From: Methylorubrum extorquens
GTDB taxonomy: Bacteria > Pseudomonadota > Alphaproteobacteria > Rhizobiales > Beijerinckiaceae
DNA length: 10,511 nucleotides
Direction: 5' to 3'
Assembly: GCA_019695455.1 (NCBI GenBank)
Contig: JAEUAC010000021.1
Location: 1-10,511, forward strand
Shown: positions 1 to 5,963 of the stretch, piece after piece
Position numbering within the stretch: the first letter of the stretch is position 1
How the letters are laid out: each line of letters opens with the position of its first letter
The notes under the pieces: generated by a model
The model's input: only the letters and a program-made list of their open reading frames with translations
Told to the model about the DNA's origin: nothing
Databases searched by the model: none
Made by a program: the position numbers and the translations under genes

Positions 1-468
1 CCCTTCACGGTCGCGAGGCTCGCGGCCGCGATCGACGCCCAGCTCGGGGACGCGGCGCCGGTCGCGTCCGAGCCGGCGGACGAGGCGACGCCGACCGGCC
101 TCCTGGACGACGGCACCGTGGACGGCCTCCTCGCCATGGCGGCCGGCGGCGGCGGGACGGCCTTCGTGGGGCGGCTGATCGACCTCTTCGCGACCAACGC
201 GCCCGCGACCCTCGCGGATCTCGGCGCGGCCGGCGCGCGCCGCGACGCCCCCGCCGTCTCGTCGGCCGCGCACCGGCTGAAATCGATGTGCCTCAACCTC
301 GGCGCGGTCCGGCTGGCCGCGGCGCTCGCCGGCATCGAGGCCGCGGCCCAGGACGGCGCGACGGCCGACGCGGCCGAGATCGACGGCCTCGCCGCGCTCC
401 TGGACGCGAGCCTCGCGGCGCTGCGGGAGCGGCTCGCGCCCCCCGGGGAGGCGGCCCGGGCCGCATGA
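1..468 (+). CDS. C-terminal part of a hybrid signalling protein (receiver-domain end plus Hpt domain)
   Basis: The reading frame is open from the first base, so the gene starts outside the window. The first residues (PFTVARLAAAI) match the end of a response-regulator receiver domain, where a conserved Lys-Pro precedes the last helix; the Lys would lie just outside. After an Ala/Pro/Glu-rich linker, about residues 35-145 look like an all-helical histidine phosphotransfer (Hpt) domain. Its signature is AHRLKSMCLNLGA, with the phosphorylatable histidine at codon 91 (bases 271-273). A receiver-Hpt order is typical of the C-terminus of hybrid sensor kinases that pass phosphate His-Asp-His-Asp. The kinase core and sensor domain are not visible, so signal and partner are unknown. 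A GTG at 118 begins an apparent short ORF, but the upstream homology makes it an internal codon. A stand-alone receiver-Hpt protein is the alternative. Confidence 0.8.
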   Translation, partial: PFTVARLAAAIDAQLGDAAPVASEPADEATPTGLLDDGTVDGLLAMAAGGGGTAFVGRLIDLFATNAPATLADLGAAGARRDAPAVSSAAHRLKSMCLNLGAVRLAAALAGIEAAAQDGATADAAEIDGLAALLDASLAALRERLAPPGEAARAA

Positions 469-522
469 CGGCCGTGCGGGAGCCGGCTTTCGCCGCCTCC
501 CCGCGACCGCTATGGAAGCCCC

Positions 523-975
523 ATGGCAGATCACGGCTTCGACGACCTCGCGAAGGCGATCCGCAAGCGGGTCGCCGATCAGGGCTTCATGCGGCTCCTC
601 GGCGCCGACCTCTCCGGCCTCGAGCCGGGCGCGGCGACGATCTCGATCGCGCGGCGGCCCGAGCTGATGCAGCAGCACGGCTTCTTCCACGGCGGCGTGA
701 CGGCCTTCCTGGTCGACAACGGCACGACCATCGCGGCCGCGACCCGGCTGCGCGAGGGCCAGACCTGCCTCACGGCGGAGTACAAGCTGAACATGCTGGC
801 GCCGGCCAAGGGCGAGCGCCTCGTCTGCCACGCGCGCGTCATCAAGGCGGGGCGCCTCATGTCGGTCGTGGCGGCGGACGTCATCTGCCTGCAGGACGGC
901 CGGGAGGTGCAGACCGCGACGGCGCTCGCGACCATCGCCATCGTCGAGGCCTCCACGCTGCCGGCGCACGCCTGA
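523..975 (+). CDS. PaaI-family hotdog-fold acyl-CoA thioesterase
   Basis: A 150-residue protein, the usual length for single hotdog-domain thioesterases of the PaaI/YbgC/4HBT superfamily. The core motif is Q51-H-G-F-F-H-G-G58 followed by D65-N66. This matches the family pattern HGG...D/N, in which the acidic or amide residue on the central helix and the glycine-rich turn form the thioester site. The rest alternates strands as expected, for example the strand AEYKLNMLAP near residue 88. Such enzymes hydrolyse acyl-CoA thioesters in the cytoplasm, often aromatic or medium-chain ones; this substrate cannot be told. The ATG at 523 is supported by a GGAA five bases upstream. The stop lies one base before the next gene, so the two are probably co-transcribed. 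Family assignment is solid; substrate is open. Confidence 0.88.
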   Translation: MADHGFDDLAKAIRKRVADQGFMRLLGADLSGLEPGAATISIARRPELMQQHGFFHGGVTAFLVDNGTTIAAATRLREGQTCLTAEYKLNMLAPAKGERLVCHARVIKAGRLMSVVAADVICLQDGREVQTATALATIAIVEASTLPAHA

Positions 976-976
976 G

Positions 977-1894
977 ATGCCGGAGACCGGCGCCCCCCCG
1001 CCGGATGCCGCCCAGGAGACCCGGACGCGCCTGATCGCGATCCTGCTCATGTGCGCGGGCGTGATCGGCTTCGCGACCTGCGACGCGACGGCCAAGTGGC
1101 TGAACCGCTCGCTCGACCCCCTGATGACGACCTGGTTCCGCTACGCGTCGAACGTCGCGCTCGTCTCGCTCGTCCTCAACCCCGTGACGCGGCCGCGCCT
1201 CTACCACGCGAACCGGTTCGGCCTGCAGGTGATCCGCTCGGCGCTGCTCCTGACCTGCACGGTGACGAACTTCTTCGCCCTGCAATACCTGCAGCTCACC
1301 GAGACCATGACGATCCAGTTCGCCATGCCGCTCCTCGTCGCCCTCCTGGCGGGTCCCATGCTGGGCGAATGGGCGGGGCCGCGCAGGCTCGCGGCGATCG
1401 GCGTGGGCTTCGTGGGCGTGCTCGTCGTCACCCGGCCGGGCACGGGCGCCCTGCATCCGGCCGCCTTCCTCACGGTGATCTCGACCGTGCTCTACGCCTT
1501 CTACGCGATCGTCACCCGGATGCTGGCGGCCCACGACACGACGGCCACGACGCTCGCCTATTCGGGCCTCGTCGGCGTGATCCTGATGACGCCCGTCCTG
1601 CCCTTCGTGTGGTCGAACCCGCCAAGCGCCCTGCACTGGCTGATGCTCGGCGCGGTCGGCGGCTTCGCGGCCTTCGGCCACTGGCTCCTGATCATGGCGC
1701 ATGCCCGCGCGCCCGCGCCCGTCCTGTCGCCCTTCATCTACACCCAGCTCGTCTGGATGGCGGCGCTCGGCTACTTCGTGTTCGGCGACGTGCCGGACGC
1801 CTGGACGCTGGCCGGCGGCTCCATCGTCATCGCGTCCGGCCTCTACCTGCTGATCTGGGAACGCGGCGCCCGCAAGCGCGCCGCGGCGGGGTGA
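977..1894 (+). CDS. EamA/DMT-superfamily inner-membrane transporter
   Basis: A 305-residue hydrophobic protein with about ten predicted membrane segments (roughly residues 20-40, 50-67, 84-104, 112-130, 137-153, 162-182, 190-210, 220-240, 248-270, 276-294). They are arranged as two EamA repeats, and the protein has a short hydrophilic N-terminus and a basic C-terminal tail (WERGARKRAAAG). Repeat 1 has the family's usual second-helix stretch around WFRYASNVALVSLVL and the TETMTIQFAMPLLVALLA region. Members export amino acids or small metabolites. Nothing in the sequence fixes the substrate. The start is one base after the thioesterase stop and has no separate ribosome binding site, which suggests translational coupling. 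The 3' end faces the HepT-like gene 14 bases away. Confidence 0.88.
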   Translation: MPETGAPPPDAAQETRTRLIAILLMCAGVIGFATCDATAKWLNRSLDPLMTTWFRYASNVALVSLVLNPVTRPRLYHANRFGLQVIRSALLLTCTVTNFFALQYLQLTETMTIQFAMPLLVALLAGPMLGEWAGPRRLAAIGVGFVGVLVVTRPGTGALHPAAFLTVISTVLYAFYAIVTRMLAAHDTTATTLAYSGLVGVILMTPVLPFVWSNPPSALHWLMLGAVGGFAAFGHWLLIMAHARAPAPVLSPFIYTQLVWMAALGYFVFGDVPDAWTLAGGSIVIASGLYLLIWERGARKRAAAG

Positions 1895-1908
1895 GGCCCG
1901 GCGGCGGC

Positions 1909-2274
1909 TCAGCCGCTGCCGTCATCGCCCGTGCGGACGTCCGCCATCATGGCCTCGACGACGCTTGCGAGCGGCGGGAGATGGACTGTCAGGATGTTCC
2001 ACAGGATCGCCGGCTCGACGGCGAAGTAGTCGTGGCGGAGGACGTTGCCGATACCCCGGATGTCGGCCCAGCGCGGACCGGGATGCCGGTCGGTCAGATC
2101 CGCCGGCAGGGCGCGGACGGCTTCCGAGATGATCAGCACGGCGTGTTCCACCGCCCGCCGGTGGAGGTAGGAGGCCGCGAAGCTCTCGGCCGTCAGAGAT
2201 TCCGCCAGGCGACCGAGCTCGACGAGTTCGTCACGGACATGCTCCAGACGCGCGAGCGGCCTGCGGCTCGCCAT
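1909..2274 (-). CDS. HepT-like (DUF86) HEPN-domain protein, putative toxin of an MNT/HEPN module
   Basis: A 121-residue all-helical protein of the DUF86/HepT family, a HEPN-type RNase toxin group. The recognisable segment is ADIRGIGNVLRHDYF (residues 70-84), which fits the conserved block that ends in H-x-Y with H81 and Y83. In well-studied HepT proteins the motif is R-x4-H-x-Y and the tyrosine is AMPylated by the partner MntA. Here the position five residues before H81 is Gly76. The nearest arginines are R73, too far upstream, and R80, immediately before the histidine. The start overlaps the upstream nucleotidyltransferase stop (TGATG), so the pair is translationally coupled, antitoxin first. 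The protein could be an active toxin using another arginine, a weak RNase, or a non-catalytic partner. Confidence 0.82.
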   Translation of the reverse strand: MASRRPLARLEHVRDELVELGRLAESLTAESFAASYLHRRAVEHAVLIISEAVRALPADLTDRHPGPRWADIRGIGNVLRHDYFAVEPAILWNILTVHLPPLASVVEAMMADVRTGDDGSG

Positions 2275-2573
2275 CAGAACACCCGGATCGCGTCCCGCTC
2301 AACCGCTTCGCGGACGAAGCGCGACAGCCCGTTGCGCGTCGAGAAGCCGACCTGCACGTTCGGAACGGCGCCGCGGACGGTGTCGTAGGCGCCCATGAAG
2401 TTGGCGAGATCGTAGAAGGCGGGCGAGGCAGGCTCCACGAACACGTCGAGGTCGGAGCCGTCGCCCGACTCGTCGCGGGCGACCGAGCCGAAGATGTACA
2501 GGGCGCTCACGCCGCAGGCCCGGATGGCCGGGGCGGCCTCCGTGAGCCGGTCGATCGCATCCTGCCGTCGCAT
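2274..2573 (-). CDS. MNT-type nucleotidyltransferase (MntA-like antitoxin)
   Basis: A 99-residue minimal nucleotidyltransferase. Residues 29-43 carry the fold's signature G-S-x10-D-x-D (G29, S30, D41, D43), which binds the nucleotide and metals. The expected partner, an HEPN/DUF86 protein, follows directly with a one-base overlap. In characterised MntA/HepT systems this enzyme AMPylates the toxin at the HxY tyrosine and neutralises it. The third acidic residue, normally on the strand after the DxD hairpin (V-D-V/L just before the ...GL segment), is not seen: the stretch reads N72-V-Q-V-G-F77. That may weaken metal binding. The ATG at 2573 lacks a clear Shine-Dalgarno sequence, and a possible promoter ends six bases before it. 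The gene lies 44 bases after the last ABC-transporter gene. Confidence 0.85.
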   Translation of the reverse strand: MRRQDAIDRLTEAAPAIRACGVSALYIFGSVARDESGDGSDLDVFVEPASPAFYDLANFMGAYDTVRGAVPNVQVGFSTRNGLSRFVREAVERDAIRVF

Positions 2574-2579
2574 GGGTCC

Positions 2580-2607
2580 AGTCTACCCGAAGCGTCCGGC
2601 CGGACAA
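2580..2607 (-). promoter_or_regulatory. Possible sigma-70 promoter giving a leaderless MNT/HEPN transcript
   Basis: Reading the minus strand, TTGTCC (2607-2602) and TAGACT (2585-2580) are separated by 16 bases. Each shares four of six bases with the -35 and -10 consensus. The -10 box ends six bases before the ATG of the nucleotidyltransferase, so transcription would start at or next to the A of the start codon. The lack of a Shine-Dalgarno sequence at this gene agrees with that. The match could be chance. Confidence 0.35.
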
Positions 2608-2618
2608 GGCGGTCCGCC
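2594..2618 (-). other. Two short inverted repeats after the ABC operon, possibly a weak terminator or operator
   Basis: GTCCGGCCGGAC (2594-2605) is a perfect 12-base palindrome. GGCGG-T-CCGCC (2608-2618) is a perfect 5+5 inverted repeat that begins at the last base of the permease stop codon. On the transcribed strand only two T residues follow the GGCGGACCGCC hairpin, so a classical intrinsic terminator is not supported. The palindrome overlaps the proposed -35 box of the MNT/HEPN promoter and could be an operator for module autoregulation. That role is inference only. Confidence 0.3.
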
Positions 2619-3520
2619 TATTCCTTCACGGCGCCCGTCATGGCCGACACGTAGTAGTCGACGAAGAACGAGTAGAGGATGACGAGCGGCAGCGAGCCGA
2701 CGAGCGCGCCCGCCATCAGCGAGCCCCAGCGATAGATGTCGCCGTCCACGAACTCGGACACGATCGCGACCGGGACCGTCTTGTTCTGCGTCGAGGACAG
2801 GAACGTCAGCGCGTAGATGAACTCGTTCCAGCACAGCGTCAGCGAGAAGATGCCGGCCGAGATGAGGCCCGGCACGGCGAGCGGCAGGATGATCTTGAGG
2901 AGGATCTGCAGCCGCGTCGCGCCGTCCATCAGGGCGCATTCCTCGAGCTCGTAGGGGATGGACTTGAAGTAGCCCATCAGGAGCCAGGTCGAGAACGGGA
3001 TCAGGATCGTCGGATAGGCCAGGATCAGGGCCATGGGCGAGTCGAACAGGCCGTAGGCCTGGATGATCGTCGCCAGCGGGATAAACAGGATCGAGGGCGG
3101 CACCAGGTAGGCGAGGAAGATGGCGGCGCCGATCCAGTTCGCGCCCCGGTAGCGCACCCGCACGATCGCGTAGGCGGCGAAGACGGAGGCGAACAGCGAC
3201 AGGATCGTCGCCGCCACCGACACGTACATCGTGTTCCAGAGCCAGAGCGGATAGTTCGTCTCGAAGAGGAGCTTCGAGATGTGCTTGAAGGTCGGCGTGA
3301 TGACGAAGAACGGGTTGTACCGCTCCATGTCGATGAGCTGCTCGTCCGGTTTGATGGCCGTGATGACCATCCAGTAGAACGGGAACAGCAGCACGACCAG
3401 GATCAGGGCGAGCGGGATGTAGGTCGTGACGATCCGGCGCGGCAGGCGCTCGAGATACGCCATGCCCTCGTTGTCGTCGCTCCCGACCAGCGGGGGAGCC
3501 TTGGCCATGGTGGTGCTCAT
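2618..3520 (-). CDS. Carbohydrate ABC transporter permease, MalG type (CUT1)
   Basis: A 300-residue inner-membrane protein. After a cytoplasmic N-terminus of about 30 residues there are about six membrane segments (first at about 33-54, then near 95-120, 128-155, 160-185, 215-235 and 270-292). The EAA loop that docks on the ATPase is clear at residues 193-216: EECALMDGATRLQ with the invariant glycine G200 and a later I-x-L-P-L-x-x-P. MalG-like permeases form a heterodimer with the MalF-type partner, encoded just upstream, to make the import channel. The ATG at 3520 overlaps the upstream stop by four bases (ATGA), so translation is coupled. The frame stays open far upstream, but that part is antisense to nothing and out of frame with the recognised MalF gene. 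The alternative start at Met5 is less likely given the overlap. Confidence 0.92.
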   Translation of the reverse strand: MSTTMAKAPPLVGSDDNEGMAYLERLPRRIVTTYIPLALILVVLLFPFYWMVITAIKPDEQLIDMERYNPFFVITPTFKHISKLLFETNYPLWLWNTMYVSVAATILSLFASVFAAYAIVRVRYRGANWIGAAIFLAYLVPPSILFIPLATIIQAYGLFDSPMALILAYPTILIPFSTWLLMGYFKSIPYELEECALMDGATRLQILLKIILPLAVPGLISAGIFSLTLCWNEFIYALTFLSSTQNKTVPVAIVSEFVDGDIYRWGSLMAGALVGSLPLVILYSFFVDYYVSAMTGAVKE

Positions 3521-4482
3521 GCGTCGCTCCCGCCCTGCTGCCAGGCCCGCCGCTGGAGACCGAACCACGAGACCATGATGGCGCCGAGCAGGAACGGGAT
3601 CATGGCGGTCGCGATGGCGGCGCCCTCCCCGAGCTGCCCGGACAGGATGCCCCGCTGGTAGGAGAGCGTCGCCATGAGGTGGGTCGCGTTGACGGGGCCG
3701 CCGCGCGTCATGGCCCAGATCAGCTGGAAGTCCGTGAACGTGAACAGGACCGAGAAGGTCATGACGATGGCGATGATCGGCGTCAGCAGCGGGAACGTGA
3801 TGCGCGTGAAGATCTGCCAGGGCGACGCCCCGTCGATCACGGCCGCCTCGTAGAGGGAGGGCGACACCGTCTGCAGGCCGGCGAGCAGCGTGATGGCGAT
3901 GAAGGGGATGCCGCGCCAGATGTTGGCGAAGATCACGCAGGCGCGGGCGAGGTCGGGGTCGCCCAGGAAATTGATGTTCTGGTCGATCAGGCCCATGTGG
4001 CGCAGCGACCACGAGATGATCGAGAACTGGCTGTCGAAGATCCACCAGAAGGCGATGGCCGACAGCACCGTCGGCACGACGAACGGGATCAGGACGATGG
4101 AGCGGATCAGCGATTTCAGCGGCAGCCGCTTGTTCAGGAGCAGCGCCAGGTAGAGGCCGATCGCGAACTTCACGACCGAGGCGACGGCCGTGTAGAGCAG
4201 CGTGTTGAAGACCGACAGCCAGAAGACGGCGTCGTCCCACAGCCAGATGTAGTTCTCGAGCCCGACGAACACGCCGGGACGCCCGATGCGGGCATCCGTG
4301 AACGAGATCCAGACGCCCTTCAGCAGCGGAAAGGCGAGGAACAGCCCGAGGATCAGGGCCGTGGGCAGCATGAACCACAGGCCCGTCCAGCCGCGGCTCC
4401 GCCGCAGCCGGTCCCAGCTCGTCGCGTCGCTGCGCGCCCGGACGGGCTTCGCGGCGGGGTTGAGGACGGCCTGGCTCGCCAT
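3517..4482 (-). CDS. Carbohydrate ABC transporter permease, MalF type (CUT1)
   Basis: A 321-residue inner-membrane permease with a charged N-terminus of about 30 residues and a first membrane segment at about 35-58. The EAA loop at residues 212-235 reads YEAAVIDGASPWQ with the typical D-G-A (217-219) and a following FPLLTP; this is the ATPase docking helix. Length and the single N-terminal hydrophobic segment fit UgpA/LacF-like subunits rather than the longer enteric MalF. The ATG at 4482 was chosen because AGGAG (4494-4490 on the minus strand) lies seven bases upstream; the GTG one codon earlier (4485) is only four bases from it. The gene follows a stem-loop-rich gap after the binding-protein gene and overlaps the MalG-type gene by four bases. 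Confidence 0.92.
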   Translation of the reverse strand: MASQAVLNPAAKPVRARSDATSWDRLRRSRGWTGLWFMLPTALILGLFLAFPLLKGVWISFTDARIGRPGVFVGLENYIWLWDDAVFWLSVFNTLLYTAVASVVKFAIGLYLALLLNKRLPLKSLIRSIVLIPFVVPTVLSAIAFWWIFDSQFSIISWSLRHMGLIDQNINFLGDPDLARACVIFANIWRGIPFIAITLLAGLQTVSPSLYEAAVIDGASPWQIFTRITFPLLTPIIAIVMTFSVLFTFTDFQLIWAMTRGGPVNATHLMATLSYQRGILSGQLGEGAAIATAMIPFLLGAIMVSWFGLQRRAWQQGGSDA

Positions 4483-4502
4483 CACGGTACTCCTGTTGTC
4501 CG

Positions 4503-4518
4503 GCCGTCCGGAAACGGC
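4503..4518 (-). other. Stem-loop 3 of the binding-protein/permease gap
   Basis: GCCGT (4503-4507) and ACGGC (4514-4518) form a five-base-pair stem with a six-base loop. It is the last of three hairpins before the MalF-type gene and ends about nine bases upstream of that gene's AGGAG. It is the weakest of the three and may be incidental. Confidence 0.35.
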
Positions 4519-4521
4519 GAT

Positions 4522-4564
4522 CCCCGCGACGCTCGCCCGGCCGGAGCCGGGCCGCGACGCGGGG
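4522..4564 (-). other. Large stem-loop with a UCCG tetraloop between binding-protein and permease genes
   Basis: Seventeen base pairs can form in 43 bases. An outer stem of seven (4522-4528 with 4558-4564) is followed by an A/A mismatch, three pairs (4530-4532 with 4554-4556), a small internal loop, and an inner stem of seven (4535-4541 with 4546-4552). On the transcribed minus strand the loop reads UCCG closed by C-G, the pattern of the unusually stable UNCG tetraloops. No T-run follows, so this is not a classical terminator. The position, just after a binding-protein gene and before the permeases, suits a structure that protects the upstream message from 3' decay and lowers permease expression. 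That role is inferred. Confidence 0.6.
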
Positions 4565-4571
4565 GCGTGGC

Positions 4572-4590
4572 GCCGGCCGGGAGGGCCGGC
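4572..4590 (-). other. Stem-loop immediately after the binding-protein gene
   Basis: GCCGGCC (4572-4578) and GGCCGGC (4584-4590) form a perfect seven-pair GC stem with a five-base loop, about 13 bases after the binding-protein stop codon on the minus strand. No U-tract follows. Together with the next two hairpins it fills most of the gap. Confidence 0.5.
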
Positions 4591-4603
4591 ACCGGGTCGC
4601 GGC

Positions 4604-5902
4604 TCAGCGGTAGATGCGCTTCGCCTGGCGCTCGGCGCCCGCGACCGCGGTCTTCAGGTCCTGGCGGCCCGTGACGTAGTTGGCGAACATGTCGACCACG
4701 ATGAAGTCGGCGATCGCGGCCGCCGGCTTCTCGCCGAGCGTGCCGAGGCCGGCCGGCGTCATGGTCCGCTTGGACACGTCCCGGTAGGGCGTCGTCTTCG
4801 GGTCCGCCGTCCAGACCGGGTTCGCGTCGTACTCGGCCAGGAAGTGCGACAGGTAGCCCTGCGCGGCGCCCATCCAGGGGTTGAACTGAGCCGCCGACAG
4901 CATGAAGTCGATGAACGCCTTGCAGGTGTTCGGCGCCTTCGTGAAGCTGAACGTCAGGACCGGGAAGGAGAGGTGCAGCTCCGTCGGCTTGCCGATCGGC
5001 CCGACCGGCATGTAGGCGTGGTTCATGTCGGTCGCGATCGCCGGGTTCTCGCGCTTCGCCGTGACGTAGATCGAGATGCCGTTGTTGGTGCAGTAGAGGT
5101 CGCCCGACAGGAAGGCCTTGTTGTTCGACGAGTCGTTCCAGGACGCGGTGCCGGGGATGAACGTCGCGTAGAGCTGCTTGGCGTATTCCATGGCGGCCGC
5201 GGTCTCGGGCGTGTTGATCACGACCTTGTCGTTCGCGTCCACGAGGTTGCCGCCGAAGGCCCAGAGCAGCCAGTACAGCCAGTTGCCGTCGCCGGACGCG
5301 TGGCCGAACGTCATGCCGACCGGCGTCTTGTTGGCCGACATCGCCTTCGAATATTCGAGGAAGGCGGCCGTGTCCTTCGGGAATTCCTTGAAGCCCGCCT
5401 TCTCGGACGCCTCGAGCCGGTAGTTCATGAGCGAACCGGTCGTCGCGATGGGGATGCAGATCCACTTGTTGCCGGACTTGCCGTACTTCTCGGCCGACGG
5501 GAACCAGCCGCCATGCGCCTTGCCGAGGTGGTCGGCGACGTCGGACACGTCCAGGCACTTCTCGGGGAAGAGGTGCGGCAGGGAATAGAGCCCCCACACC
5601 ATGTCGAGCCCCTGCCCCGTATTGGCGACGACGGACGCCTTCGGCTGGATGTCGTCGTAGCTCTCGTTGGTCACGTTGACCTTGGCGCCCGTGGCCCCCT
5701 CGAAGGCGGCGACGAGCTTCATGAACTGCACGTCCTCCGCCTCGACGAAGCGCTTCCAGCGCAGCAGGTTGATGCGGGCGTTGGCCTCCGGCTTGAAGGG
5801 CGAGGATTGCGCCCAGGCCTTGGCGAAGTCGGTGAGGCTGAGGCCGGAGGCGAGGCCGAGGGCGGCGCCTCCCTTGAGCATGGAACGGCGGTCGAAGGTC
5901 AT
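4604..5902 (-). CDS. Extracellular solute-binding protein, family 1 (carbohydrate type), Tat-exported
   Basis: A 432-residue periplasmic binding protein. The N-terminus (D4-R-R-S-M-L-K10) is a twin-arginine signal with a hydrophobic stretch to about residue 28 and a likely A-W-A cleavage site after residue 31, so the protein is probably exported folded. The mature part opens with the family-1 pattern: a first strand (INLLRW), a helix ending in LVAAFEGATGAKVNV, then a GLDMVWGLYSLPHLF segment like the usual 'DV...' strand. Length fits the MalE/UgpB-like SBP_bac_1 group. The ATG at 5902 is preferred over an upstream in-frame start because the Tat motif follows directly and GGGAG (5916-5912) lies nine bases upstream. 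It is second in the operon, 61 bases after the ATPase. The ligand (sugar, polyol or glycerophosphodiester) cannot be read from the sequence. Confidence 0.9.
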   Translation of the reverse strand: MTFDRRSMLKGGAALGLASGLSLTDFAKAWAQSSPFKPEANARINLLRWKRFVEAEDVQFMKLVAAFEGATGAKVNVTNESYDDIQPKASVVANTGQGLDMVWGLYSLPHLFPEKCLDVSDVADHLGKAHGGWFPSAEKYGKSGNKWICIPIATTGSLMNYRLEASEKAGFKEFPKDTAAFLEYSKAMSANKTPVGMTFGHASGDGNWLYWLLWAFGGNLVDANDKVVINTPETAAAMEYAKQLYATFIPGTASWNDSSNNKAFLSGDLYCTNNGISIYVTAKRENPAIATDMNHAYMPVGPIGKPTELHLSFPVLTFSFTKAPNTCKAFIDFMLSAAQFNPWMGAAQGYLSHFLAEYDANPVWTADPKTTPYRDVSKRTMTPAGLGTLGEKPAAAIADFIVVDMFANYVTGRQDLKTAVAGAERQAKRIYR

Positions 5903-5911
5903 CGGTCGTCT

Positions 5912-5916
5912 CTCCC
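5912..5916 (-). promoter_or_regulatory. Ribosome binding site deciding the binding-protein start
   Basis: GGGAG on the minus strand, nine bases before the ATG at 5902. It supports that start, which leaves a Tat signal at the N-terminus, over an upstream in-frame start at 6019 that would add 39 Arg/Pro-rich residues lying inside the ATPase gene. Confidence 0.6.
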
Positions 5917-5963
5917 AGGGTGGGCTCTCGGGCCCTTCTTGATTGGCGTCGGGCCGGGTCGCG

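Noticed and set aside
118..468. A separate small Hpt protein starting at the GTG at 118
   Set aside because: The upstream frame is open to base 1 and encodes the end of a receiver domain, so the Hpt domain is part of a larger protein.
4579..5916. Loop CUCCC of the hairpin after the binding-protein gene is complementary to that gene's GGGAG ribosome binding site
   Set aside because: A five-base match in GC-rich DNA is expected by chance, and no longer pairing was found.
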